NCBI GenBank assembly: GCA_032260445.1 | Contig: JAVVFG010000232.1 | Coordinates: forward strand, 1 to 7,012 | Direction: 5' to 3' | DNA from: JAAYYY01 sp032260445 | GTDB taxonomy: Bacteria; Chloroflexota; Anaerolineae; Promineifilales; Promineifilaceae | DNA: 7,012 nt | Part shown: positions 1-5,368 of the stretch, one piece after another | Layout: the number at the start of each line of letters is the position of its first letter | Numbering within the stretch: the first letter of the stretch is position 1 | Program-made: the position numbers and the translations under genes | The notes under the pieces: generated by a model | What the model was told of the DNA's origin: nothing | The model's input: the letters and a program-made list of their open reading frames with translations, nothing else | The model's database searches: none

Positions 1-52
1 ACACCCCCCTCGGCCGCGCTTAGCTGCTGTGCAGCCCGCCGCCCTCCCGCCG

Positions 53-116
53 CCGCTTCTAGCTCGAACGCCTTATCTTCTCAATCACTAAAATCCCAGC
101 AATCACAGTTCAGACA
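53..116 (+). repeat. Interspersed repeat, copy A
   Basis: Box CCGCTTCTAG at 53-62, an 11-nt spacer, then a 43-bp block (74-116) of 9-nt units (AATCACTAA, AATCCCAGC, AATCACAGT) ending TTCAGACA. The first unit is diverged. It lies upstream of mgtE in the same orientation as the other copies. Confidence 0.85.
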
Positions 117-167
117 CCACTCCTCCCCCTCGGCTCTCATCGTCCCGTCAAATCTCCTCTCCGGCCT

Positions 168-177
168 CCGCTTCTAG
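168..177 (+). repeat. Solitary repeat box CCGCTTCTAG
   Basis: An exact copy of the 10-nt box that heads the interspersed repeat, preceded by the same CCT context as copy D2. No 43-bp block follows. It may be a decayed copy or show that the box can occur alone. Confidence 0.45.
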
Positions 178-245
178 CCGGCGGCGCGGCAATGGCGAGA
201 CCGTACCGGCGTGTCCCGGACGCAGCGCGGTTGCGGCAGGCGTAC

Positions 246-274
246 TCGACTCTGTTAGGGGTGAATAGTAGAAT
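246..274 (+). promoter_or_regulatory. Candidate sigma-70 promoter for mgtE
   Basis: TCGACT (246-251, 4 of 6 to TTGACA), a 17-nt spacer, then TAGAAT (269-274, 5 of 6 to TATAAT). Transcription would start near 281, leaving about 37 nt of leader before ATG 318. This supports that start and leaves no room for a long Mg2+ riboswitch. Confidence 0.4.
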
Positions 275-317
275 CGGCGGCCCTCGCGATAAGGCGTTTG
301 AGTGGAGAACTCGTATC

Positions 318-1688
318 ATGGAACGAATGACCCTCGTGAATCTGGAGGAGCTGGAACAGGCCATCGGCCGTGCGCTGCAGAGCGGCGATGCGGAGAGGCT
401 GCGGCAGCTGCTGCTGGCCCAACATCCGGCTGACGTCGCCGATGTCATCGAGCGGCAAAGCGCCGCTGCCCAATGCCGCCTCTTTGAGCTCCTCTCGATG
501 GCCCAGGCCGCCGGCGTGCTGCACGAGCTGGGTACGGAGAGCACACGGCAGTTGCTGAACTGTCTCTCAGTCGAGGCGATTGGCGACGTTCTCGACGCGA
601 TGCCCATGGACGAGGTCGCCCGCGTACTGACCCGTGACGTGCCGGAGCGCCAGGAAGAGCTGCTGTCGGCGATGGAGCCGCCTGACGCGACTGAGGTCCG
701 GGCTCTACTCCAGTACCCGCCGGAAAGCGCCGGGCGATTAATGACCGAGAAGTTCGTACGCGTGCAGCGCGAAATGACCGTGGCCGAGACAATTGACTAC
801 CTGCGTGTTATTGACCCCGAGGTAGAGACGCTAACGGACCTATACGTGCTCGACGAGGAAGGGCGGCTAGTTGGTGTGCTCTCGCTGCGCGAGTTGATGG
901 TTGCTGAGCGCCACAGGCGGCTCGACGAGATGATGACCACGCAGCTGGTGACCGTGCCGCCGCAGATGGACCAGGAAGAAGTGGCCCAACTCGTCTCGCA
1001 CTACGACTTCCTGACCATGCCGGTGGTCGACACGGCCGGGCGCATGCTGGGCATCATCACCGTGGACGATATCATCCATGTGCTGGTAGAGGAAACCACG
1101 GAAGACGTCCTGCGCTTCGGGGCTGTGGAAGGGGGCGTGATCAACCAGCCTTACTTCACCACGCGGATCTGGCGGGTGGTGCGTACCCGTGTCGGCTGGC
1201 TGCTTCTGCTCTTCCTGGCAGAAACGTTGACGGGCAGCGTCCTTCGTCTCTTTGAAGACGAGCTAAATGCTGTCGTCGCGCTCACCTTCTTTATTCCCCT
1301 GCTGATTGGTACGGGCGGCAATACCGGCGCGCAGACCGTCTCGACCATCATCCGCGGACACGCGCTGCGCGAGATTGGGCCGCGGGATATCTGGCGCGTG
1401 CTCAGGCGCGAGTTGCTCAGCGGGTTGCTGTTAGGCCTCTTGTTGGGGGTCGCCGCCTTCTTCCGCTCGGAACTGTGGGGCAGCAGTTCGGCGCTGTCGC
1501 TGGTCGTCGCCCTGACCATTCTGGTCATTGTCGTCTGGGCCAACACCATTGGCTCGCTCATCCCGCTGCTGGCTGCGCGCCTGCGGATCGACCCGGCGGT
1601 GGTTTCGGCTCCGCTCATTACGACGCTGGTGGACGCGACCGGGTTGCTGATTTATCTGCTGATTGCCAAGGCCATTCTGGGCATCTAG
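318..1688 (+). CDS. mgtE: MgtE-family magnesium transporter
   Basis: MgtE proteins are homodimeric Mg2+ channels of the inner membrane, gated by a cytoplasmic Mg2+ sensor. From this start the protein has 456 residues, the usual family length. Seen in order: a helical MgtE_N domain (about 6-136), the linker YPPESAGRLMT (133-143), two CBS domains (about 142-260), a connecting helix, then five hydrophobic segments. The second carries the signature PLLIGTGGNTGAQ (327-339). The last carries PLITTLVDATG, whose Asp439 matches the conserved pore Asp of the family. I chose ATG 318 because GGAG at 304-307 lies 10 nt upstream. The frame stays open back to an ATG at 192, which would add 42 arginine-rich residues unlike the family and would start upstream of the candidate promoter. 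The gene stands alone, between repeat copies A and B. The family call is secure; the start is likely. Confidence 0.95.
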   Translation: MERMTLVNLEELEQAIGRALQSGDAERLRQLLLAQHPADVADVIERQSAAAQCRLFELLSMAQAAGVLHELGTESTRQLLNCLSVEAIGDVLDAMPMDEVARVLTRDVPERQEELLSAMEPPDATEVRALLQYPPESAGRLMTEKFVRVQREMTVAETIDYLRVIDPEVETLTDLYVLDEEGRLVGVLSLRELMVAERHRRLDEMMTTQLVTVPPQMDQEEVAQLVSHYDFLTMPVVDTAGRMLGIITVDDIIHVLVEETTEDVLRFGAVEGGVINQPYFTTRIWRVVRTRVGWLLLLFLAETLTGSVLRLFEDELNAVVALTFFIPLLIGTGGNTGAQTVSTIIRGHALREIGPRDIWRVLRRELLSGLLLGLLLGVAAFFRSELWGSSSALSLVVALTILVIVVWANTIGSLIPLLAARLRIDPAVVSAPLITTLVDATGLLIYLLIAKAILGI

Positions 1689-1723
1689 GGGCCAGCTCGC
1701 TGGCGTCTCGCGCCGGGACCAAT

Positions 1724-1738
1724 GCCCGGACGGGCTTT
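1724..1738 (+). terminator. Weak candidate terminator after mgtE
   Basis: GCCC-GGAC-GGGC followed by only three T. Two other small hairpins lie just upstream (GCCAG/CTGGC at 1691-1704 and CCGGG/CCCGG at 1713-1729). The three together may end the mgtE transcript, but none is a strong intrinsic terminator. Confidence 0.3.
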
Positions 1739-1906
1739 GCGCTGCAGCATTTTCAGCTGGAAGCCCCACACCTCGTCGTGGACGTGAGGCCGCGTGTCGC
1801 CAGTATCGTCGAGCCCGTGCCCGCGCTGAACGGCGGCCCCATCTTACGGCAGGCAAGTGCCCATTTTGCCGCCACCGTCAGCACTCCCACCGCCCTGCGC
1901 CCGCCG

Positions 1907-1970
1907 CCGCCTCTAGCTCGAGATCCCAATCATCTCAATCATTCTAATCCCAAAAATCAGAGTTCAGACA
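1907..1970 (+). repeat. Interspersed repeat, copy B
   Basis: Box CCGCCTCTAG (one mismatch) at 1907-1916, an 11-nt spacer, then the 43-bp block at 1928-1970 with units AATCATCTC, AATCATTCT, AATCCCAAA and AATCAGAGT, ending TTCAGACA. It lies 218 bp after mgtE, in the same orientation as copy A. Confidence 0.88.
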
Positions 1971-1983
1971 GCCGCCCCGTGGC

Positions 1984-1999
1984 GCGCCGCCTCCGCCCT
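1984..1999 (+). repeat. 16-bp shared box GCGCCGCCTCCGCCCT, copy 1
   Basis: Identical to 5219-5234. It lies 14 nt after repeat copy B and is followed by AATCCTCCCT. It probably belongs to a wider repeat-associated region. Confidence 0.6.
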
Positions 2000-2271
2000 A
2001 ATCCTCCCTTCTCCCTCCCAGAGAGAAGGCGGGCAGATGGCGGGTGAAGCCCATCGCCCATATCCCCCAACTGGGGGAGCTCAAGATAGTCTGCCCGGCC
2101 GATGTCGCCGCCATGCATTCAAGGTACGATGGTCTTGTGTGTTAACCGTACACGCCTCCGTTCCCTGTCGACAATCACCGTCAAAGGATAGAACTCGGTG
2201 GCTCTATTCATCTGGCCTATCGTCGGCCGTTTTCTCGTCTGGACCTTGGGACGGCGTGCGCCGAGGTGTAC

Positions 2272-2631
2272 ATGACCCAAGAACGGACGCCAGAAGTCAT
2301 CATGACACAACGAGAAATAGACCGCGAACAACGGCTATCCTACTCGAAGGCCATCCAGTTATTCTGGTTGGCTTTTAGTCTGGTTGAAGCGCTGATTGCC
2401 ATCCGCATCGTGCTAAAGCTGATCGGAGCCGACCCCACCATTCTCTTCGCCGCCTTCATTTACGACGCCAGCTACGTCTTCCTCTTCCCCTTTGAGGGGT
2501 TGGTAGGCGCCCCCGCAAGCGGCAGGATGGTGCTGGAGCTATCTTCCATCATCGCCTTACTGGTCTATGCGCTACTGGCCCTGGGTATTGGGTGGCTCGT
2601 CCGGGTGCTTTACTATCGCCCGCGCCGGTAA
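2272..2631 (+). CDS. YggT-family small integral membrane protein
   Basis: A 119-residue protein with a polar, charged N-terminus (1-27) and two strong hydrophobic segments (about 27-51 and 87-114). The first ends in RIVLKLIGADPT, followed by FAAFIYDASYVFLFPFEGL (59-77) and then PASGRMVLELSSIIALLVYALLA. This R-x-x-L-K-L-x-G-A-x-x-x-x-x-F-x-x-x-I-Y pattern and the PF-x-G-L turn are typical of YggT/YlmG-like proteins, a poorly understood inner-membrane family linked in some bacteria to cell division and osmotic tolerance. ATG 2272 has GAGG at 2263-2266, 5 nt upstream. ATG 2302 is an alternative with a poorer site, and a GTG at 2266 overlaps the Shine-Dalgarno. It is the first of four closely spaced small genes and is probably cotranscribed with them. 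The family call is good; the specific role is unknown. Confidence 0.82.
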   Translation: MTQERTPEVIMTQREIDREQRLSYSKAIQLFWLAFSLVEALIAIRIVLKLIGADPTILFAAFIYDASYVFLFPFEGLVGAPASGRMVLELSSIIALLVYALLALGIGWLVRVLYYRPRR

Positions 2632-2733
2632 CGGGTTGGCATCACCCAGATGATGGTTCGTACACCGGATACCATGTCTGATGCAAACGACGACCTACGA
2701 AGAGTGTAGTGACGTAACTTAGGAGACGAAACG

Positions 2734-3090
2734 ATGGATGAATATAGCTTTGAAGAATACGATGCGAGATATGTGACCGCCGTCCTGGGGGGGCTGCTCT
2801 TCCTGGCCGGGATTCTGCTCGGCGCCCTGGCCGGTGCAGCGGCGATGCTGCTGCTCGCGCCCCAATCAGGCAAGAAAACACGGCGGCAAATCCGGCGCAA
2901 AGGCAAGGCGCTGCGCAAGCAGACGGCCGGAACCATTGAAGACGGCGTAGCCCAGGTCCGTGCTACGGCCCACGACGTGACCGGCAGCATCCACGAGCAG
3001 ACTGAAGCGCTGCAGCAGCGTGGTGAGGATATCCTCGAAGCCGGCAAAGAGCGTCTTGCCACAGTTGTCGAGGATGTGACTGGGTCATAG
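2734..3090 (+). CDS. YtxH-domain membrane-anchored protein
   Basis: 118 residues: a short acidic, Tyr-rich N-terminus, a single glycine/alanine/leucine membrane segment (about 14-42), then LLAPQSGKKTRRQI (39-53), the hallmark of the YtxH family. The rest (55-118) is a long, charged amphipathic helix likely to be a coiled coil, with repeated V/A spacing and no cysteines. YtxH-type proteins are small envelope proteins, some induced by general stress in Bacillus; their biochemical role is not settled. AGGAG at 2721-2725 sits 8 nt before the ATG, so the start is firm. It follows the YggT-like gene by 102 nt and precedes the DUF5661 gene by 57 nt, which fits one operon of small envelope or stress proteins. 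The family assignment comes from the membrane-plus-APxSG pattern. Confidence 0.85.
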   Translation: MDEYSFEEYDARYVTAVLGGLLFLAGILLGALAGAAAMLLLAPQSGKKTRRQIRRKGKALRKQTAGTIEDGVAQVRATAHDVTGSIHEQTEALQQRGEDILEAGKERLATVVEDVTGS

Positions 3091-3147
3091 CGGTTGGGAG
3101 TCGCCCGGCCTTCGAGTCCAAGCGACCCTCTTTGTAAAGGAAGCAGC

Positions 3148-3414
3148 ATGTCAACCCCAAAGCACTTCACACTTGAGCAAGCCCGCGAAATCGGAGCCGC
3201 ACTCGGCATCGAGTGGGACCGGTTCGACGCGGAGCAGTTCCACATGGGTCTGGAGGTGGAGCTAGAGCATGGTCTGCACGATCCTGCAACGGACGTGACC
3301 GGCGACGATGCCCTTCTCACCGGCAAAATTGCCCTTGCCCATCTGAATGAGTTTGCCGATTATTACACCCGTCTCGCCAGGATGGAGCAAGAAGCCAAAG
3401 AGCAACTGCCCTAG
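3148..3414 (+). CDS. DUF5661 family protein
   Basis: An 88-residue soluble protein with no signal peptide or membrane segment. It matches the DUF5661 pattern almost throughout: FTLEQAREIGAALGI (7-21), FDAEQFHMGLEVELEHG (26-42), DPATDVTGDD (45-54), and TGKIALAHLNEF with DYYTRLARME (58-80). The run of conserved His and acidic residues (His32, Glu38, Glu40, His41, Asp45, His65, Asp71) is suggestive of metal or ligand binding, but no activity is established for the family as far as I know. AAGGA at 3137-3141 is 6 nt upstream of ATG 3148. The frame is open back to 3094, but the internal ATG has the good ribosome site and gives the usual length. It lies 57 nt after the YtxH gene and 139 nt before the cupin. 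Confidence 0.88.
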   Translation: MSTPKHFTLEQAREIGAALGIEWDRFDAEQFHMGLEVELEHGLHDPATDVTGDDALLTGKIALAHLNEFADYYTRLARMEQEAKEQLP

Positions 3415-3540
3415 AGTCGACCAGGCGTGGCTGGGCCGGCTTCTCCACTCGTCTATCCCCAAGGGAATGGTGGATTCCAGCCCGGCGCACGCACGTCACT
3501 ATATCGTTTCACCCTACCGCCCGTCTACAGGTAGGAAAAT

Positions 3541-3546
3541 AAGGAG
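3541..3546 (+). promoter_or_regulatory. Shine-Dalgarno AAGGAG deciding the TTG start of the cupin
   Basis: AAGGAG is 7 nt before TTG 3554 and 16 nt before ATG 3563. Spacing favours the TTG. A 6-bp inverted repeat (CCTACC 3513-3518, GGTAGG 3530-3535) ends just upstream. Confidence 0.6.
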
Positions 3547-3553
3547 CGTCATC

Positions 3554-3904
3554 TTGAAGAGAATGGCACTATTGGACAACTTGCAGTTCCACGAAACCAA
3601 TCCCTATGCCGAGCCATTGTGGGTGGACGAAAACGGCCGGGTGCTTCGCTTCATGCTTAAGCCTGGCCAGCACATTCGCGAACATAATGCGCCCAGTTCC
3701 CCATTCTACGCGATCGTCTTGAAGGGGGAAGGACTGTTTTCCGGCGGCGATGGCCAGGAGCAGAAGGTTGGACCCCAATCGCTGCTCATCTTCGACCCCG
3801 GCGAGGACCACACGATCCAGGCCCTGGACGAAGAACTTGTCTTCGTCGGTTTCCTGCACGGCGTTCCACCCGAGCTCAAGGGGCGCAGCTACACAGAACC
3901 ATAG
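3554..3904 (+). CDS. Small cupin-domain protein, probable TTG start
   Basis: A single-domain cupin of 116 residues from TTG 3554, or 113 from ATG 3563. The β-barrel core runs about 30-102. Cupin motif 1 is degenerate: G38-x5-H44 is present, but the second His position is Ala46 and the expected Glu is missing, leaving His40, Glu43 and His44 as possible ligands. Motif 2 is intact as GPQSLLIFDPGEDH (73-86) with His86. Such proteins may bind metal or small ligands, or act as isomerases, dioxygenases or sensors; the sequence does not decide. The start rests on AAGGAG (3541-3546), 7 nt before the TTG and an unfavourable 16 nt before the ATG. The frame is open further upstream, but that part overlaps the DUF5661 gene and lacks a ribosome site. 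It is the last gene before the terminator at 3955-4000. Confidence 0.82.
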   Translation: MKRMALLDNLQFHETNPYAEPLWVDENGRVLRFMLKPGQHIREHNAPSSPFYAIVLKGEGLFSGGDGQEQKVGPQSLLIFDPGEDHTIQALDEELVFVGFLHGVPPELKGRSYTEP

Positions 3905-3954
3905 GCGTTTGCACATTTCTCCCCGCCTGCTACACGCTCCTTGCTCCCCGCCCA

Positions 3955-4000
3955 GAGGTGGCTAGACGGCTCCCGCCGCTCCGGCCACCTCACTTCTTTT
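3955..4000 (+). terminator. Intrinsic terminator after the four-gene cluster
   Basis: An 8-bp stem, GAGGTGGC (3955-3962) with GCCACCTC (3984-3991), encloses an inner 4-bp hairpin CGGC-TCCC-GCCG (3967-3978) and is followed by the T-rich ACTTCTTTT (3992-4000). It starts 50 nt after the cupin stop codon and probably ends the yggT-ytxH-DUF5661-cupin transcript. Confidence 0.7.
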
Positions 4001-4120
4001 CCCCGGCGGAACAATAACCGGCCAGCGCCTTCACCATGGAAGCCAGGGTTCGGCCCCTCTCCGCTTCCCACCTTCCTCAAGAACAGAGACGATCGCGGCA
4101 AAGAGTAGGGTATTTACCCC

Positions 4121-4149
4121 TTGCCCCTGCTACCGCCGAGAAGGACAAT
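4121..4149 (+). promoter_or_regulatory. Candidate sigma-70 promoter for the response regulator
   Basis: TTGCCC (4121-4126, 4 of 6), a 17-nt spacer, then GACAAT (4144-4149, 4 of 6). It lies after the terminator at 3955-4000 and would give a leader of about 87 nt before ATG 4243. The matches are modest. Confidence 0.35.
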
Positions 4150-4242
4150 AGACATAAGGAAAACGCTGACCGTCCATCTGCCGGCTATGCATCCGCGTCA
4201 GTACGCACCGGTTCTTCTCTAAATCCTGGGAAAGGATAGCTG

Positions 4243-4647
4243 ATGATCAAAGTAGTCGTGGTCGACGACCATGACGTTGTCCGTGGTGCCGTGAGTGCGC
4301 TGCTGGACGCTAACGACGAGATGGAGGTCATCGGCGAAGCCACCAACGGCAAAGAGGCTATTGCCGTGGTCGAGGAGCTGATGCCCGATGTCGTGGTCAT
4401 GGACATTTCCATGCCCGGGATGGATGGTATCACGGCCACCGAAAAGATTACCGCCTCAAACGGCCGGCACACACGCGTCGTCATGCTGTCCATGTACGCG
4501 AGTTCCGACCTGGTCGAACAGGCCCTGAAGAACGGCGCCACCGGCTATCTGCTCAAGCGCTCCACCCCCGCCGAGCTGGTTAAAGGCGTAGTCGCGGCCA
4601 GTCAAGGGAAACGTTTTTTGAGCGCGGGCATTTCACCCCACATCTGA
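4243..4647 (+). CDS. Single-domain response regulator (NarL/FixJ-type receiver only)
   Basis: A 134-residue CheY-like receiver domain that is phosphorylated by a histidine kinase in two-component signalling. All catalytic positions are present: acidic pocket Asp8-Asp9 (VVVVDDHD), phosphoacceptor Asp54 in VVVMDISMPGMDG, Ser83 in VVMLSMY, and Lys105 in GYLLKRS. DDH, MPGMDG and GYLLK-x-S-x-x-E-L are typical of the NarL/FixJ subfamily, whose members normally continue into a LuxR-type helix-turn-helix to about 210 residues. Here the protein stops at RFLSAGISPHI, just past the last receiver helix, and no helix-turn-helix is visible downstream. AAAGGA (4231-4236) is 6 nt before the ATG. No kinase gene is adjacent. 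It may be a natural phosphorelay protein or a truncated transcription factor. Confidence 0.92.
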   Translation: MIKVVVVDDHDVVRGAVSALLDANDEMEVIGEATNGKEAIAVVEELMPDVVVMDISMPGMDGITATEKITASNGRHTRVVMLSMYASSDLVEQALKNGATGYLLKRSTPAELVKGVVAASQGKRFLSAGISPHI

Positions 4648-4885
4648 CCTTCGGCGCCACACGACACAGACGCCCATCCTTGGCCGATCCCCGATCCCGC
4701 CGCACTCTCCTTCTTCCCTTAAGCCGCGCACTGCGGGCTCGCACCGTGCCTAACTGGTCAAATGGCCCTGATTACCTATGGTCTCCCTGCGAATTCACCA
4801 TTATCTTCGGTGAAGATGCGGATTGCCCGCGTGCTTAACAGAAACGCGCTGCTACACGGCAGCATCGTTACCACCGGGAGCAAAC

Positions 4886-5095
4886 ATGACCATCAGGCTG
4901 AGGCACGACCGCTACGCACTCGTGGCGGTCGGCAAGACATGGGCGATGTACTGGCCCGAGCGAGCTTGGGCTAGCTTCTCCGTCGCCGAGCGTATGGCCC
5001 TGGTTGTCGGCCAGCATGCCCTCTTCGAGCGGGCCGAACCGTCTTCATCAGCGCAACGGAGACTGGCCGAACAGCAGGCTGCCGAGCATGCCTAG
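4886..5095 (+). CDS. Hypothetical small protein (69 aa)
   Basis: I do not recognise this gene. ATG 4886 has GGGAG at 4876-4880, 5 nt upstream, which favours it over the open frame reaching back to 4823. The product is predicted to be soluble: a basic start (MTIRLRHDRY), then a possible β-strand ALVAVGKTWAMYWP with aromatic Trp19, Tyr22 and Trp23, then ERAWASFSVAERMALVVGQHALFERAE that should form helices, and a polar Gln/Ala/Glu-rich tail. There are no cysteines, signal peptide or membrane segment. It follows the response regulator by 238 nt. The ribosome site and the sensible amino-acid composition argue for a real gene; the lack of a known family keeps confidence moderate. Confidence 0.45.
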   Translation: MTIRLRHDRYALVAVGKTWAMYWPERAWASFSVAERMALVVGQHALFERAEPSSSAQRRLAEQQAAEHA

Positions 5096-5144
5096 ACCAC
5101 AACCACCTGCGCCTTCACGCTGCGAACGGGCTGTTGTCCACCTA

Positions 5145-5171
5145 GCTACACAGTAGCCGCTACGTAGTAGC
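5145..5171. repeat. Tandem pair of 13-bp palindromes
   Basis: Two adjacent inverted repeats, GCTAC-ACA-GTAGC (5145-5157) and GCTAC-GTA-GTAGC (5159-5171), separated by one C, giving a 14-bp direct period. They lie 50 nt after the 69-residue gene. They could be a two-site operator for a dimeric repressor, small stacked hairpins at the transcript end, or an exchange site. No T-run follows, so a standard intrinsic terminator is unlikely. Confidence 0.65.
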
Positions 5172-5218
5172 CCCTACCTGGCCACCACTCCGCCGCGACC
5201 GCATACTCCCCCTTGGTC

Positions 5219-5234
5219 GCGCCGCCTCCGCCCT
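5219..5234 (+). repeat. 16-bp shared box GCGCCGCCTCCGCCCT, copy 2
   Basis: Identical to 1984-1999. It lies 45 nt before the box of repeat copy C and is followed by CATTCCTCCT, similar to the sequence after copy 1. Confidence 0.6.
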
Positions 5235-5279
5235 CATTCCTCCTCGCGACCCTACCGCTGTCCCGCCTCGCTCCCACCG

Positions 5280-5343
5280 CCGCTTCTAGTCCGGGCGCGG
5301 AATCATCTCCATCATTTTAATCCCACAAATCACAGTTCAGACA
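5280..5343 (+). repeat. Interspersed repeat, copy C
   Basis: Box CCGCTTCTAG at 5280-5289, an 11-nt spacer, then the 43-bp block at 5301-5343 with units AATCATCTC, CATCATTTT, AATCCCACA and AATCACAGT, ending TTCAGACA. It ends 11 nt before the TATAAT at 5355. Confidence 0.9.
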
Positions 5344-5354
5344 ACAGCTTGCGC

Positions 5355-5360
5355 TATAAT
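5355..5360 (+). promoter_or_regulatory. Perfect -10 box TATAAT, possibly leaderless start
   Basis: A consensus TATAAT ending 8 nt before ATG 5369, so the expected transcription start falls at or next to the ATG. No -35 match lies at 15-18 nt; that position falls in the end of repeat copy C. It could also drive the downstream glycosyltransferase. Confidence 0.5.
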
Positions 5361-5368
5361 ACGGCCAA

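Larger units (their letters stand above)
1689..2271. other. Long non-coding stretch between mgtE and the YggT-like gene
   Basis: 583 bp without a convincing gene. It holds weak hairpins at 1691-1738, repeat copy B (1907-1970), the 16-bp box (1984-1999), pyrimidine-rich sequence to about 2020, and a hairpin TCCCCC-AACT-GGGGGA (2063-2078) without a T-run. No good promoter was found between 2100 and 2260, although the YggT-like gene needs one. Open frames cross the region but lack ribosome sites and read like repeat translations. Confidence 0.6.
3905..4242. other. Non-coding stretch between cupin and response regulator
   Basis: 338 bp holding the intrinsic terminator (3955-4000) and a candidate promoter (4121-4149). 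A 67-codon frame at 4036-4239 has no ribosome site and an Arg/Ser/Pro-rich composition, so I do not call it a gene. Confidence 0.6.

Noticed and set aside
23..35. Small hairpin GCTGC-TGT-GCAGC near the left edge
   Set aside because: It resembles the tandem palindromes at 5145-5171 in size, but the arms differ and it occurs once, so chance is a sufficient explanation.
192..317. A 42-residue N-terminal extension of MgtE starting at ATG 192
   Set aside because: No ribosome site, composition unlike the family, and the candidate promoter at 246-274 lies inside it. ATG 318 gives the normal length and has GGAG 10 nt upstream.
1..317. A Mg2+ riboswitch (M-box) upstream of mgtE
   Set aside because: No M-box-like conserved segments were recognised, and the likely leader is only about 37 nt. 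Most of the region is repeat and C-rich sequence.
137..607. Long minus-strand open frames opposite mgtE, the DUF5661 gene and the glycosyltransferase
   Set aside because: Their products are Arg/Ser/Pro-rich shadows of real + strand genes in GC-rich DNA, without ribosome sites or recognisable domains.
1475..2047. A 190-codon + frame overlapping the 3' end of mgtE and repeat B
   Set aside because: It starts inside mgtE in another frame, and its downstream part translates the repeat (NHLNHSNPKNQSSD), so it is not a gene.
2063..2078. Hairpin TCCCCC-AACT-GGGGGA as an intrinsic terminator
   Set aside because: It is a clean 6-bp stem but no T-run follows on the + strand, and it lies 375 bp after mgtE. 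It is kept only as a structural note in the non-coding entry.
4648..4885. A frameshifted helix-turn-helix domain downstream of the response regulator
   Set aside because: The three + frames show no LuxR-type pattern (such as L-T-x-R-E-x-E-V-L) in this stretch, so I see no evidence of a simple frameshift.
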